From contig NZ_VCHY01000010.1 of the NCBI RefSeq assembly GCF_005877885.1, positions 1 to 64,000 on the forward strand: a stretch of 64,000 nt of DNA, written 5' to 3'. The translations under genes and the position numbers were made by a program. This DNA is from Labilibacter sediminis. Lineage in GTDB: Bacteria > Bacteroidota > Bacteroidia > Bacteroidales > Marinilabiliaceae. This document shows, one piece after another, positions 8,856 through 17,825 of the stretch (positions are counted from its first letter, which is position 1; each line of letters starts with the position of its first letter). The notes under the pieces were generated by a model that was given only the letters and a program-made list of their open reading frames with translations, was not told the origin of the DNA and did no database searches.

Positions 8856-10955
8856 ATGATAAACAAAAGTCAAATGCGATTACTACAAATACTATTTCTA
8901 AGTTTTTTCAGTTTCTTCTGTTCTATATTAATGGCCACTCCCCATATTGGATACATTTACCCATCTGGTGGACAAAGGGGCACTACGTTTGACATTACAA
9001 TTGGTGGCCAGAATATGGATGAAATAACCGGTTTATTTATCAGTGGAGAAGGTGTTAATGGCCAATTCATTAAGATACTACCCAAACTTAATAGGGATAA
9101 AAAAGATGTGAACCGCGAACAGGAAAATGAACAAATCTCGGAAAGAGTAATTTTTACCATTAGAATTGATAAAAAAGCTAAGTTAGGAATGCGAGATCTT
9201 CGTATTCAAACTAAAAATGGTTTCTCTAACCGCTTATTTTTTGAAGTCGGTGAACTAACTGAAACTATCGAACCTGCATACGTTGAGAGTATTCAACCAA
9301 TTGCTACTCCATTTATTGCCAATGGACAGATATTTCCAGGTAAAACCGATAAAATAAAATTTAAAGCAAACAAAGGAGAAACCATCGTTTGTCATACCAA
9401 AGCTCGTGCATTAATCCCGTATTTGGCAGATGCTGTACCTGGCTGGTTTCAGGCAGTATTAACATTAAAAGATAAAAATGGCAATGAGGTCGCTTTTAAC
9501 GATGATTATATGCTCAGTCCGGATCCTGTGATTATCTATAAGATACCCCAAACACAGCATTACACGCTTGAAATTAGAGATGCCATTTACAGAGGCAGGG
9601 CAGATTTTGTTTATCGCATAGCAATAGGTGCCTTACCCTATGTCACCTCTTTTTTTCCCCTTGGAGGACAAAAAGGCAAGAGTGTTAAAGTTGACTTAAA
9701 AGGTGTTAACCTGACTAAGAATCAGCTTCAAGTAAAAATACCTCTATCAAATGAAAATAAAATTCAACTATCTGCCGAAGGTAATCAACATATTGCCTCT
9801 AATTCTTTTATGTTCGCAACAAGCAACTATAGGGAATATACATCTTCAAAAAAGCACCTGACAAAAAAAGATGCACTACCCATTTCCTTAAAAACAATTA
9901 TGAATGGTCAAATGAACAGTAACGAACAGTATCATTGGTTTAAGTTTGAGGCTGAAAGGAAAGAGCAAATAATGGTTGAAGTAAATGCCCGCCGCCTGGG
10001 TTCTCCATTGGATGCACAAATAACAATATTCAACAGCAACAATCAAATCATTGCGCAGAACGACGATTTTGCAGATAAAAGTGAAGGCATGGTGACCCAT
10101 CATGCTGACGCTAAAGTGATTTTTAAAACCTGGAAAACCGATACCTATTACATCAGGTTACGCAATCTGCAAGGTACTGGTAGTGTACACCACAACTATC
10201 GTTTGCTGCTAGATAGACCTAAACCTGATTTTTCGTTACGTATTGAACCATCCAACTTAACTATTAACCGTGGTAACACAGCTGCATTTACTGTTCATGC
10301 TTTGCGTAAAAATGGTTTTAAAGGCAATATAGAACTTGACTTTAAAGCGTTACCCAAAGGGTATACATACAGCAACAACATCATTAAAAAAGGTAACAAT
10401 AAATTAATGATGACTATCACAGCTCCTTCCAATGCAAAATTAGGAATACTTAACCTTCAAATGGAAGGATGGGCAAATTACAAAGGCGAGAGAATTGTTC
10501 GAAAGGCTGAGCCTGCTGAGGAACTTATGCAAGCATTTCTTTATCTACATTTACTACCTGCTAAAGATTTTTTAGCTACTGTAGTTCCTTCTCTTCCATA
10601 CAGAATATCCACAGGTATTGAAAATACAATTGCTATGGGAGAAAATGACTCCATTCGTATAAAAGTTAAGCTGGATCGTAATGATAATTTCTCAATACCT
10701 GTCCGGGTATTTCTTAGCAGTTATAATAAAGGTATCAAAGCAAAACCTATTGTTTTTAAAGATGATATGCGTGAAGTGAGTTTTAAAATAGAAACCTATA
10801 ATGCAAAACCCGGCTCCCAATACGCTGTTTCAATCAAAGGAATCGCTAAGAAAGCAGCAATAAAAAAAGGGAAAAAGAAAAAAGGGAAAAAGAATAAAGC
10901 TGAATTTATTACAGTACTATCACCAGCTTTTGAACTGGAAATAAAAGATGATTAA
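8856..10955 (+). CDS. Exported TIG/IPT and PPC-domain protein with Lys-rich tail
   Basis: 699 aa with signal peptide (about 1-27). It opens with a TIG-like domain, IGYIYPSGGQRGTTFDITI, then a PPC (bacterial pre-peptidase C-terminal) beta-sandwich, a second TIG-like segment VTSFFPLGGQKGKSVKVDL near 265, a second PPC-like domain with QIMVEVNARRLGSPLDAQI near 375, and Ig-like domains after 460. Near the C-terminus (about 666-683) is a strikingly lysine-rich tract. Such proteins are the usual fourth member of the Planctomycetota DUF1549/DUF1501/WD40 cassette and are presumed adhesion or substrate-binding partners. No catalytic domain is seen. No Shine-Dalgarno precedes the ATG at 8856; Met7 (8874) is an alternative start. 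It ends the rightward cassette. Confidence 0.78.
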   Translation: MINKSQMRLLQILFLSFFSFFCSILMATPHIGYIYPSGGQRGTTFDITIGGQNMDEITGLFISGEGVNGQFIKILPKLNRDKKDVNREQENEQISERVIFTIRIDKKAKLGMRDLRIQTKNGFSNRLFFEVGELTETIEPAYVESIQPIATPFIANGQIFPGKTDKIKFKANKGETIVCHTKARALIPYLADAVPGWFQAVLTLKDKNGNEVAFNDDYMLSPDPVIIYKIPQTQHYTLEIRDAIYRGRADFVYRIAIGALPYVTSFFPLGGQKGKSVKVDLKGVNLTKNQLQVKIPLSNENKIQLSAEGNQHIASNSFMFATSNYREYTSSKKHLTKKDALPISLKTIMNGQMNSNEQYHWFKFEAERKEQIMVEVNARRLGSPLDAQITIFNSNNQIIAQNDDFADKSEGMVTHHADAKVIFKTWKTDTYYIRLRNLQGTGSVHHNYRLLLDRPKPDFSLRIEPSNLTINRGNTAAFTVHALRKNGFKGNIELDFKALPKGYTYSNNIIKKGNNKLMMTITAPSNAKLGILNLQMEGWANYKGERIVRKAEPAEELMQAFLYLHLLPAKDFLATVVPSLPYRISTGIENTIAMGENDSIRIKVKLDRNDNFSIPVRVFLSSYNKGIKAKPIVFKDDMREVSFKIETYNAKPGSQYAVSIKGIAKKAAIKKGKKKKGKKNKAEFITVLSPAFELEIKDD

Positions 10956-10972
10956 AGATTTCATACCGTTTA

Positions 10973-11026
10973 GAGGGGTAGTATTACAGATTAAATGCTC
11001 CATTAATCAACATAAAACTACCCCTC
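10973..11026. terminator. Hairpin between convergent PPC and sulfatase genes
   Basis: Perfect 10-bp arms GAGGGGTAGT (10973-10982) and ACTACCCCTC (11017-11026), followed on the plus strand by GAAAAAAATT. The loop is long (34 nt) and there is no U-run after it on the plus strand, so it may work mainly as a 3'-end stabiliser for the cassette mRNA. Confidence 0.5.
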
Positions 11027-11099
11027 GAAAAAAATTATAATACCAATTGCGTAATCTGATAAGCTTAAATAATTTAATGAGACTATTGCTATTACATTT

Positions 11100-12908
11100 C
11101 TATAACTTACGCAAATACAAATAGAACGCGGCAAATTCTATTCCATCCGTATCAGTAAAAAAAGCCTTCATTTGTTTACGTCCTTCAGGCAGATATGCTC
11201 TAAAAGTGATGTCTTTCTTGCTCATATCTAATTTTTGCTCCATATAAAGTCCTTCAATACTCAGTGTGGCTTTTTCAATATCCAGCACAATACCTGCTGG
11301 CATGGCATCATAATAATTCGATTCAACGCCCAGTTTGGGTGTTGTATCACCAAAGCCCAATCCTGATTCACGAGGCCAGCGACTCATAGTGATTTCGTAT
11401 TCTCCCGCTTCTTGCACATCTATCATCCAATAGCCATTTGATAATGCTGACTTTTTACCTCGCTTAGGGTTACGAACATGCGACTGAAACCATGGCACTT
11501 GAGTAAAGGTATGTAAATCGTGTACCGTGATAATATGCTCATCAATTTGAGGTAGGCCAATTTTATAAGCTTCGAAATGGCCAAAATCGCGTGAGGTATA
11601 ATCCCACCATTGCTCGTAGGCTTCACGCATCTCCGCAACTTTTTCGGGGTGTTGATCGGCTATATCATTCTCCTGCCCTATGTCTTTACAAATATTGTAA
11701 AGCGCTTTTCCATCAATTAAACGCCATTCATCATCCATTACGGCACACATGCGCCATTTTTTAGGTTGTTGCTGACGATTATTATCCACCACACAATAGC
11801 GATGGGGCCATTCTTTCACTTCTTTGCTCAATAAGGGAGCGAGACTGATTCCATCCATCATTGGTCCATCTACTTTAGTCAATTTACACAAATCCATCAG
11901 TGTTGGCATTACATCAAAGTTCATTGCCAGTTGATGCACATCGTGTCCACCAAGCAGCTGACCATCTTTCCAACGGATAAAGAAGGGGACGCGATGACCA
12001 CCTTCGTATTGAGAACTTTTTTTGCCCTTCATACCGGCATTATATCCATTTTTTTGTCCATTTCTGTATTCAATACCAGAAGCTGTTCCGTTATCAGTTG
12101 TAAAAATGAGTATGGTATTATCCTTCAATCCTAATTCTTCCAACTTCTTATCCAGGATGGCCATATTGTCGTCAATATTGGTAATCATTCCATAAAAAGT
12201 CTTTTGCCTTTCCGTAATTGATATTTCATCTTTGTAGATGTCGTAATATTTCTTCTCGACATTAAAAGGACCGTGTGGTGCATTGGTAGAGAGGTAGATA
12301 AAGAATGGCTTATCCTTCTTACGTTCAAGAAAATCCATGGCCTCACGGAAAAATACATCGGTACAATAGCCTTCAAATTTTTCAGGAACTCCATTTCTAA
12401 AGTAGGTATCATCGAAGTAATCGTTTTCCCAGTAATCTGGTGTTTGTCCAACACCACCAGCTCCATGATAAACCGTTTCGTCAAATCCACGGTCTTCTGG
12501 TAGGTAGGGATATGCATCACCCAAATGCCATTTTCCATACATGGCTGTTGCATAGCCATTAGCTTTAAATACATCGGGCATGGTCACAAATTTTTCACGC
12601 AAGATATTACAACCTCCTATAGTATGCCATACCCCTGCCCGATTACCATCAGCACCGGTCATCAGACCGGAACGGCTGGGGGCGCACGTTGTTCCTGAAT
12701 GGAAATTGGTCAGACGAATTCCTTCGTTATATAACTTATCCATATTAGGTGTTTGGATAATTTTGTTGCCATGCGCAGCAATGTCCCCATAGCCTTGGTC
12801 ATCGGTGATGATAAGAATGACATTGGGTTTTCTTTTACTATCTGCTTTTGATAAGAAACTATTAAACACAAGGCATAGAGCCAATAACAGTACATTAAGT
12901 TTATTCAT
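11100..12908 (-). CDS. S1-family sulfatase (formylglycine type)
   Basis: 602 aa with signal peptide (about 1-23). The core has NVILIITDDQGYGD (metal-binding Asp36-Asp37), the formylglycine motif C-A-P-S-R with Cys75 followed by GLMTG, GKWHLGD, and FTTDNG near 270. A C-terminal extension after about 480 (NGYWMIDVQEAGEYEI and SRWPRE) is a beta-sandwich found in several algal-polysaccharide sulfatases. It has no T9SS tail, so it is predicted to be periplasmic. It requires the formylglycine-generating or anaerobic maturase enzyme, not in this window. It lies 21 bp downstream of a paralogous sulfatase and clearly arose by tandem duplication. It removes sulfate esters from a polysaccharide or oligosaccharide; the position attacked cannot be read from sequence. 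Confidence 0.92.
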   Translation of the reverse strand: MNKLNVLLLALCLVFNSFLSKADSKRKPNVILIITDDQGYGDIAAHGNKIIQTPNMDKLYNEGIRLTNFHSGTTCAPSRSGLMTGADGNRAGVWHTIGGCNILREKFVTMPDVFKANGYATAMYGKWHLGDAYPYLPEDRGFDETVYHGAGGVGQTPDYWENDYFDDTYFRNGVPEKFEGYCTDVFFREAMDFLERKKDKPFFIYLSTNAPHGPFNVEKKYYDIYKDEISITERQKTFYGMITNIDDNMAILDKKLEELGLKDNTILIFTTDNGTASGIEYRNGQKNGYNAGMKGKKSSQYEGGHRVPFFIRWKDGQLLGGHDVHQLAMNFDVMPTLMDLCKLTKVDGPMMDGISLAPLLSKEVKEWPHRYCVVDNNRQQQPKKWRMCAVMDDEWRLIDGKALYNICKDIGQENDIADQHPEKVAEMREAYEQWWDYTSRDFGHFEAYKIGLPQIDEHIITVHDLHTFTQVPWFQSHVRNPKRGKKSALSNGYWMIDVQEAGEYEITMSRWPRESGLGFGDTTPKLGVESNYYDAMPAGIVLDIEKATLSIEGLYMEQKLDMSKKDITFRAYLPEGRKQMKAFFTDTDGIEFAAFYLYLRKL

Positions 12909-12929
12909 ATTGGGATTTTTTTCAAACTA

Positions 12930-14705
12930 TTATTTTATTAATTCGATATAAGCGTAATAAGCACCACGTTCAACACCATCACTGTCAAGCATAGTTGTTT
13001 GCATTTTATAAGAACCCTTCTTTAAATCAACAATAAAGTCAATTTCATAATCTTCATCGCTCACTTGTTGACTTTGGCTGAACTCTCCAATATTAAGGCT
13101 CATTGATTCTATTTGTAAAGCTTTTCCTTCCGGTCTATCCTCAACAAAAGGAATACCTTTTAAGGCAGGAATACCCGAACAAATGGGCGTTTTAGCTTCT
13201 CTTGGCCAGCGTGATAAAGATACTTTATATTTACCCAATTTAACTACTTCAACAGGCCAGAAACCGTTATCAATTACACCGGGTCGAATATGTTTTTGAT
13301 TGTAGGTAAACTCCTTTGTATCATGCCACGAATGAGCTGTTAGTAACACTGGATTTTCAGGTCCGCCAATGTAGTTGGGCACCATGTCATCATAACGATC
13401 TGAAATATGACTCCACCAATGCTCATATTCCTCCATCAACTGTTTGGCAATCTCAGGATACTTTTCAATAATGTTATTTCTTTGTCCTTTATCCTTTTTG
13501 ATGTCAGTTAAGGTTAACACCTTATTTTTCGAAGATTTAGTTAAGCGATATTGTGAGCTCATGACCTGCATATCCTTATACTTTTCAGGTTCATACAGTT
13601 GCTGATTATGAACGGTAATCACTCTGTTATAATCATGGTCTGTCTTTTTACCTGTCATCAGATCTAAAATATTGATACCATCCATATCCTTATGTTTCGG
13701 ATGCTTCAAATCGCATAGTTTAATAAAGGTTGGCAACAAATCGATATGTGAGCAAAGTGCATCTACATCTTTTCCTCCTTGAACATTTCCATCAGGCCAA
13801 TAGGCCATAAAAAATGTACGATTGGCTCCATCATATGCCTGTCCTTTATGGTCTCGCATACCGGCATTATACACTTTCCATCCGGTTGTGGCACCGTTGT
13901 CTCCCATTACAATAAGTAAGGTATTTTCCGCCAGACCGTTTTCTTGTAAATAAGCTCGTAAACGAGCTATATTTTCATCAATTTTTTCGATTAGTCCGTA
14001 CTGCTTTGCAGCTTTTTCAGGCACGCCGGTTTCTAAATAATGCCGATAATATTTGTCCTCAACCTCCATAGGACCATGGGGTGCATTACAAGCCAGGTAT
14101 ATAAAAAATGGTTTTTCCTTATGCTTTTCCGCAAACAGAATAGTCTGATCAAACCAAAAGTCAGTGCAATAACGCTTATATATTTCCGGAATGCCATTAT
14201 GAAAAAATTTACCCCCAAAATAATGGTTATTCCAATAATCAGGTGTTTCACCAATTACGCCACCTCCATGATGAAATGCTTCATCAAAACCACGGTCTAT
14301 AGGACGATAGGGCCATGAATCACCTAAGTGCCATTTGCCAAACATAGCTGTTTTGTACCCGCCAGTCTTAAAACACTCTGCCATGGTCACTTCATCCTTA
14401 TGCATGATGTTACGCCCTTTGATGGTTGCCCATACACCAGTACGTGCTGAATATTTGCCTGTCATTAAAGCAGCACGTGTTGGTGCACACATGGCATCCA
14501 CGTGAAAATCGGTAAACCTTACCCCATCCTTATATAACTGATCTAAGTAGGGTGTTTTTATATATGGATTTCCTGTGCAAGCTAAATCACCATAACCCTG
14601 ATCATCGGTTATAATTAAAATAACGTTAGGTATACTGTTGGGAGCCGCGAAAGTAGTGCATGAAAACAGGACCATATAAGCGGCCAACAAATTAATGATT
14701 CTCAT
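12930..14705 (-). CDS. S1-family sulfatase (formylglycine type), tandem paralogue
   Basis: 591 aa with signal peptide (about 1-20, ending TFAA). It has NVILIITDDQGYGD (Asp34-Asp35), the modification motif C-A-P-T-R with Cys73, GKWHLGDSWPYRP, and a GDNG metal site near 267. The C-terminal extension (NGFWPVEVVKLGKYKV and SRWPREAK) matches that of the neighbouring sulfatase at 11100-12908. The two differ at the specificity-determining C-terminal half, so they may hydrolyse different sulfate positions of one glycan. This is the first gene of the leftward two-sulfatase unit; its upstream side is insulated by the terminator of the next gene at about 14850. No T9SS tail, so probably periplasmic. Confidence 0.92.
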   Translation of the reverse strand: MRIINLLAAYMVLFSCTTFAAPNSIPNVILIITDDQGYGDLACTGNPYIKTPYLDQLYKDGVRFTDFHVDAMCAPTRAALMTGKYSARTGVWATIKGRNIMHKDEVTMAECFKTGGYKTAMFGKWHLGDSWPYRPIDRGFDEAFHHGGGVIGETPDYWNNHYFGGKFFHNGIPEIYKRYCTDFWFDQTILFAEKHKEKPFFIYLACNAPHGPMEVEDKYYRHYLETGVPEKAAKQYGLIEKIDENIARLRAYLQENGLAENTLLIVMGDNGATTGWKVYNAGMRDHKGQAYDGANRTFFMAYWPDGNVQGGKDVDALCSHIDLLPTFIKLCDLKHPKHKDMDGINILDLMTGKKTDHDYNRVITVHNQQLYEPEKYKDMQVMSSQYRLTKSSKNKVLTLTDIKKDKGQRNNIIEKYPEIAKQLMEEYEHWWSHISDRYDDMVPNYIGGPENPVLLTAHSWHDTKEFTYNQKHIRPGVIDNGFWPVEVVKLGKYKVSLSRWPREAKTPICSGIPALKGIPFVEDRPEGKALQIESMSLNIGEFSQSQQVSDEDYEIDFIVDLKKGSYKMQTTMLDSDGVERGAYYAYIELIK

Positions 14706-14831
14706 TACTCATTTTTAATTAATTGCAGTTATTACCATATTCTGAAACAATTGATAAAGCCGCAATTAGCTAAAAACATATTACAATAACTGATACAAAT
14801 CTCACAAATTCTATACTTTATTCTATAAATC

Positions 14832-14866
14832 AAAAAAAGGCTGTCCTAATTAAGGGCAGCCTTTTA
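14832..14866 (-). terminator. Rho-independent terminator of the 14888-16927 gene
   Basis: On the minus strand, arms AAAAGGCTG and CAGCCTTTT (with a nearly paired GGGC/GTCC extension) are followed by a run of seven T. It lies just after the stop at 14888 and separates the beta-helix gene from the sulfatase pair. Confidence 0.8.
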
Positions 14867-14887
14867 AATCATCATTAATGAGTATGA

Positions 14888-16927
14888 TTATTTAATGCTT
14901 ACTAATCTATTTCCCTTTCCTTCATTTGTTGTTATTGTAATTACATACATGCCTGGGGTTAAATCAGCCACATTAATTTTAGCAATTGCCTGATTTGAGA
15001 TATCAGAATAAACAATTCGTCCGCTTAATGTTACAATTTGGATAGTTGCTTTATTTACATTTCCCGTATTCACATACAACCAATTGTCACAAGGATTAGG
15101 ATATGTCGAGAATACTATTTGATCCTTATCAACAGGTGCAATATCCGTAGGGGTGCCATCAAACTCATAAGCTCCAACATCCGGAAGTTCGTCACGATTA
15201 TATGTTCTGCCATCAGTAAGCGGGATTGTAGCCAGTGGGCTTGAGGCTAATCCTGCATCAATAGCCGGACTGACGGTAATTAAGGCATAGGTCATTAATG
15301 GACCACCATTATCAGCTAATGCACCCTCTAATGTAGTAGCAGGGACAGCATCGAGAATATTGCCATTTTCAACCGTGAAATTTAACAAGTTGTTTGTATT
15401 TATTACCTCTGTAATGTTATTTTGCGTCGTATCAACAGCAAATTTTGTTCTAAAATTATTATTGGCTGCTATGTCATTGCTACCATTTGCAGCATTACGT
15501 AGCAATAGGTTATTTATTAAGGCTACCTGCATTCCGCCGTCCGACATAAATAATCCTCCGGCTCCATTAACACCCGTTTTTTGAGCACTATTATCTGCCA
15601 GAGTACAGTTTATTACTTTATATTTAATATTCTCTTTTGGATTATTATTATGGGTATCTAACCTTAAGCCACCAGAAGTTACTCCATGGTTATTTGAGAA
15701 TGTGGTGTTCTCAATGAATACATTAATCTTAAATAAAGCTCCATTGGTCTTACTCGTCATATCACCAACTCCAATATTAACACCTCCACAGGTTCCATTT
15801 TTATATGTGCTTAATCGTGTTTCATCTATATGCTGGGTTTGATTATTATAGATCAGACAATTTTTAATGGTGACATCAGATATAAGGGCATCATTAGGAC
15901 TTGGCGCATAATGAAGAGCTGCGCCATCGCCCAAATTGGGAATACCATTATTAAATGCATTACATGTTAGCACTGTACCGGATATTTCACATCCATCCAT
16001 TAAAAAGCTACGAGCACCTGCACTAATATTTACGGCTCCACCACTTTTTCTTCCGGTAAAATGAGTGGCAGTATTGTTCATAAACTTACAGTTAGTCAGA
16101 TGTATATTACCATCAACCACAGATGCAGCACCAATACCTCCTTGACCAAAGCATTCTTTTACTACAATATCATTCAAATTTAAATGAGAGTTTGAATTAA
16201 ATCCAACTCCATTACCATAAAATACAAAGTACTGGATGGTTAAACCACTTATATTAACGACAGATGATGTATCTCTTGAATATAAAAAGCGATGCCCTAT
16301 ATCCGCTTCAAGTCCGTTATCGGGGTTGTTTGTATTAAAAACAGCCTCTGCAGCGGTTAATGACTCATTACCTTTTAATATGGTGGAAGCCGAACCATCT
16401 CCTATAATATCAATACTTGCTTTTGCAACGGTTTGTTCTGTTACAAGATATTCACCAGCTGCTACATAAACTTTATCATCTGGGCCTGCATAACGAACAG
16501 CCCGGGTTATATATTTTATTGGATCCTCTTGTGTTGCCCAACCTGTTTCTGCCCCATTGGCATCCACATAAAACTCAGACTGATCTTCCCCTGTTATATT
16601 AACGGTTACCGTATCTGCAATTGTATTGTCATCTCTAAATTTAATAATCAGATCAACCTCCCCGGTTGTAACGAATGAGTTAAACTGAACAGTGGATGTA
16701 TCTGCAGCAATAACGATTTCTCCAAAATAATTGGGTGTAACGGTAAAACTAACATTTTGCGTTGCTGTTGGGGGAAGTCCACTTGGATTTCTCGTCCATT
16801 CAATTAATGTGGTGCTTTTAGTGGTGAGCGTTGCTCCTTCGGTTGGAGAAGTGATACTTACAGACTGGGCATTTATCCCAAAGGAAAGGATGAACAATGC
16901 CAATAAAAGAGTAGCTAATTTTTTCAT
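14888..16927 (-). CDS. T9SS-secreted right-handed beta-helix protein
   Basis: 679 aa with signal peptide (about 1-20, ending GINAQ). After an Ig-like N-terminal domain (about 22-120) comes a parallel beta-helix domain starting at YVDANGAETGWATQEDPIKY, which continues as Asn-rich coils to about 560 and ends with PAIDAG and DVGAYEFDG. This DUF1565/choice-of-anchor-Q pattern is shared by polysaccharide lyase-like and adhesin-like proteins. The last 75 residues are a T9SS type A sorting domain, TYPNPCDNWLYV to the end, so it is delivered to the cell surface. No catalytic residues can be assigned, and it lacks the ARWPN motif of the other beta-helix proteins in this window. A role in binding or cutting the sulfated glycan is inferred from its neighbours. 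Confidence 0.75.
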   Translation of the reverse strand: MKKLATLLLALFILSFGINAQSVSITSPTEGATLTTKSTTLIEWTRNPSGLPPTATQNVSFTVTPNYFGEIVIAADTSTVQFNSFVTTGEVDLIIKFRDDNTIADTVTVNITGEDQSEFYVDANGAETGWATQEDPIKYITRAVRYAGPDDKVYVAAGEYLVTEQTVAKASIDIIGDGSASTILKGNESLTAAEAVFNTNNPDNGLEADIGHRFLYSRDTSSVVNISGLTIQYFVFYGNGVGFNSNSHLNLNDIVVKECFGQGGIGAASVVDGNIHLTNCKFMNNTATHFTGRKSGGAVNISAGARSFLMDGCEISGTVLTCNAFNNGIPNLGDGAALHYAPSPNDALISDVTIKNCLIYNNQTQHIDETRLSTYKNGTCGGVNIGVGDMTSKTNGALFKINVFIENTTFSNNHGVTSGGLRLDTHNNNPKENIKYKVINCTLADNSAQKTGVNGAGGLFMSDGGMQVALINNLLLRNAANGSNDIAANNNFRTKFAVDTTQNNITEVINTNNLLNFTVENGNILDAVPATTLEGALADNGGPLMTYALITVSPAIDAGLASSPLATIPLTDGRTYNRDELPDVGAYEFDGTPTDIAPVDKDQIVFSTYPNPCDNWLYVNTGNVNKATIQIVTLSGRIVYSDISNQAIAKINVADLTPGMYVITITTNEGKGNRLVSIK

Positions 16928-17367
16928 ACTGATTAATTTTAGTAGGATACTATAAGACTATACACCTAAATACAAACACCTTAGACGTAAATTTTCCTAT
17001 TAAATTTAAGACTATCTATTCAATATGTCAATTTAAATAAACGCATTGCACATGAGAAGTCTTACTGAAGAATATGGATAAATCTTACACAGAACAATCC
17101 GGTGTATTAAATTATTTATTAAGCCGGATTACTGATCCTCACTACAAATTCAAGAATTGCATGTAACTTTATTTCATGTATAGCTCACTTATTTCATGAA
17201 AAGCATTTCCTCTCCAGTTATTTGCCATTCGGGAACTGATAACATTGGTTGAAAAATTCTATAAGCATACAAGGCAATTATTGTAACATCGGAAACATTA
17301 ACCTGTACTCACTAAAGGAAAAGAGCAGATTACTTACCTTAATATTTGCAAAGAGCATTGTATTGTT

Positions 17368-17381
17368 ACTACTTTTATAGT
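17368..17381. promoter_or_regulatory. BlaI/MecI-type operator, distal copy
   Basis: ACTACTTTTATAGT fits the dyad ACTA-N6-TAGT, close to the TACA/TGTA-type dyads bound by BlaI/MecI repressors. The centre is 40 bp upstream of the centre of the second copy, so both lie on the same face of the helix. Confidence 0.5.
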
Positions 17382-17407
17382 CATAAAACTATTAAAATAA
17401 TTTGACG

Positions 17408-17421
17408 ACTATATTTATAGT
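17408..17421. promoter_or_regulatory. BlaI/MecI-type operator, proximal copy
   Basis: ACTATATTTATAGT is a perfect dyad (ACTATA, TT, TATAGT) ending 29 bp before the ATG of the BlaI-type gene at 17451. Its position at the start region of the repressor gene suggests autorepression. Confidence 0.6.
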
Positions 17422-17450
17422 TGTATGTTTGTGACAAACATTTTGGAAAA

Positions 17451-17825
17451 ATGATAGAATTAACGAAAGCAGAAGAACAGGTAATGCAATACCTGTGGGA
17501 TATTGATAGAGGATTTTTAAAAGATATTGTTGAACAGTATCCAGAACCAAAGCCTGCTTACACAACCGTTTCCACTGTTGTACGCGTACTGGTTAAGAAA
17601 AAAGCTATCGGTTTTAATACTTATGGGAAAGTCAATGAATATTTCCCACTAATTAAAAAAGCTGCTTATTCTAAACGATACATAAGTAAGCTGGTTCAAA
17701 ACTTTTTCAATAACTCACAGAAGCAATTCGCCTCTTTCTTTACGAAAGAAAGCGATCTATCAGTTTCTGAATTGGAAGAACTTAAAGCATTGATTGACCA
17801 TCAAATATCGAAAAAAAAGAAATGA
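17451..17825 (+). CDS. BlaI/MecI/CopY-family transcriptional repressor
   Basis: 124 aa. The N-terminal winged helix begins MIELTKAEEQVMQYLWDIDRG and includes AYTTVSTVVRVLVKKKAI (recognition helix region, about 36-53); the C-terminal helices (about 75-124) are the dimerisation and protease-cleavage region. I chose the ATG at 17451 rather than the in-frame TTG at 17421 because the shorter form starts at the family consensus and leaves the operator outside the gene. The stop overlaps the next ATG by 4 bp (ATGA), so repressor and sensor were translationally coupled. In this family an M56 membrane peptidase senses a ligand and cleaves the repressor; here that partner is broken, so the repressor may be constitutive or orphaned. 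Confidence 0.88.
   Translation: MIELTKAEEQVMQYLWDIDRGFLKDIVEQYPEPKPAYTTVSTVVRVLVKKKAIGFNTYGKVNEYFPLIKKAAYSKRYISKLVQNFFNNSQKQFASFFTKESDLSVSELEELKALIDHQISKKKK

Larger units (their letters stand above)
16928..17450. promoter_or_regulatory. Divergent intergenic region with direct and inverted repeats
   Basis: 523 bp between the leftward beta-helix gene and the rightward BlaI-type gene. It contains an inverted repeat AATCCGG (17096-17102) and CCGGATT (17124-17130), a direct repeat TTATTTCATG at 17169-17178 and 17189-17198 (exactly 20 bp apart), and the two BlaI-type operators listed separately. No reading frame of note. Confidence 0.5.

Noticed and set aside
12185-12574. 129-codon frame on the minus strand inside the sulfatase gene
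   Set aside because: Out-of-frame shadow of the sulfatase; no domain or signal peptide of its own.
17421-17450. N-terminal extension of the BlaI-type gene from a TTG
   Set aside because: It would overlap the operator and precede the family consensus start; the ATG at 17451 fits better.
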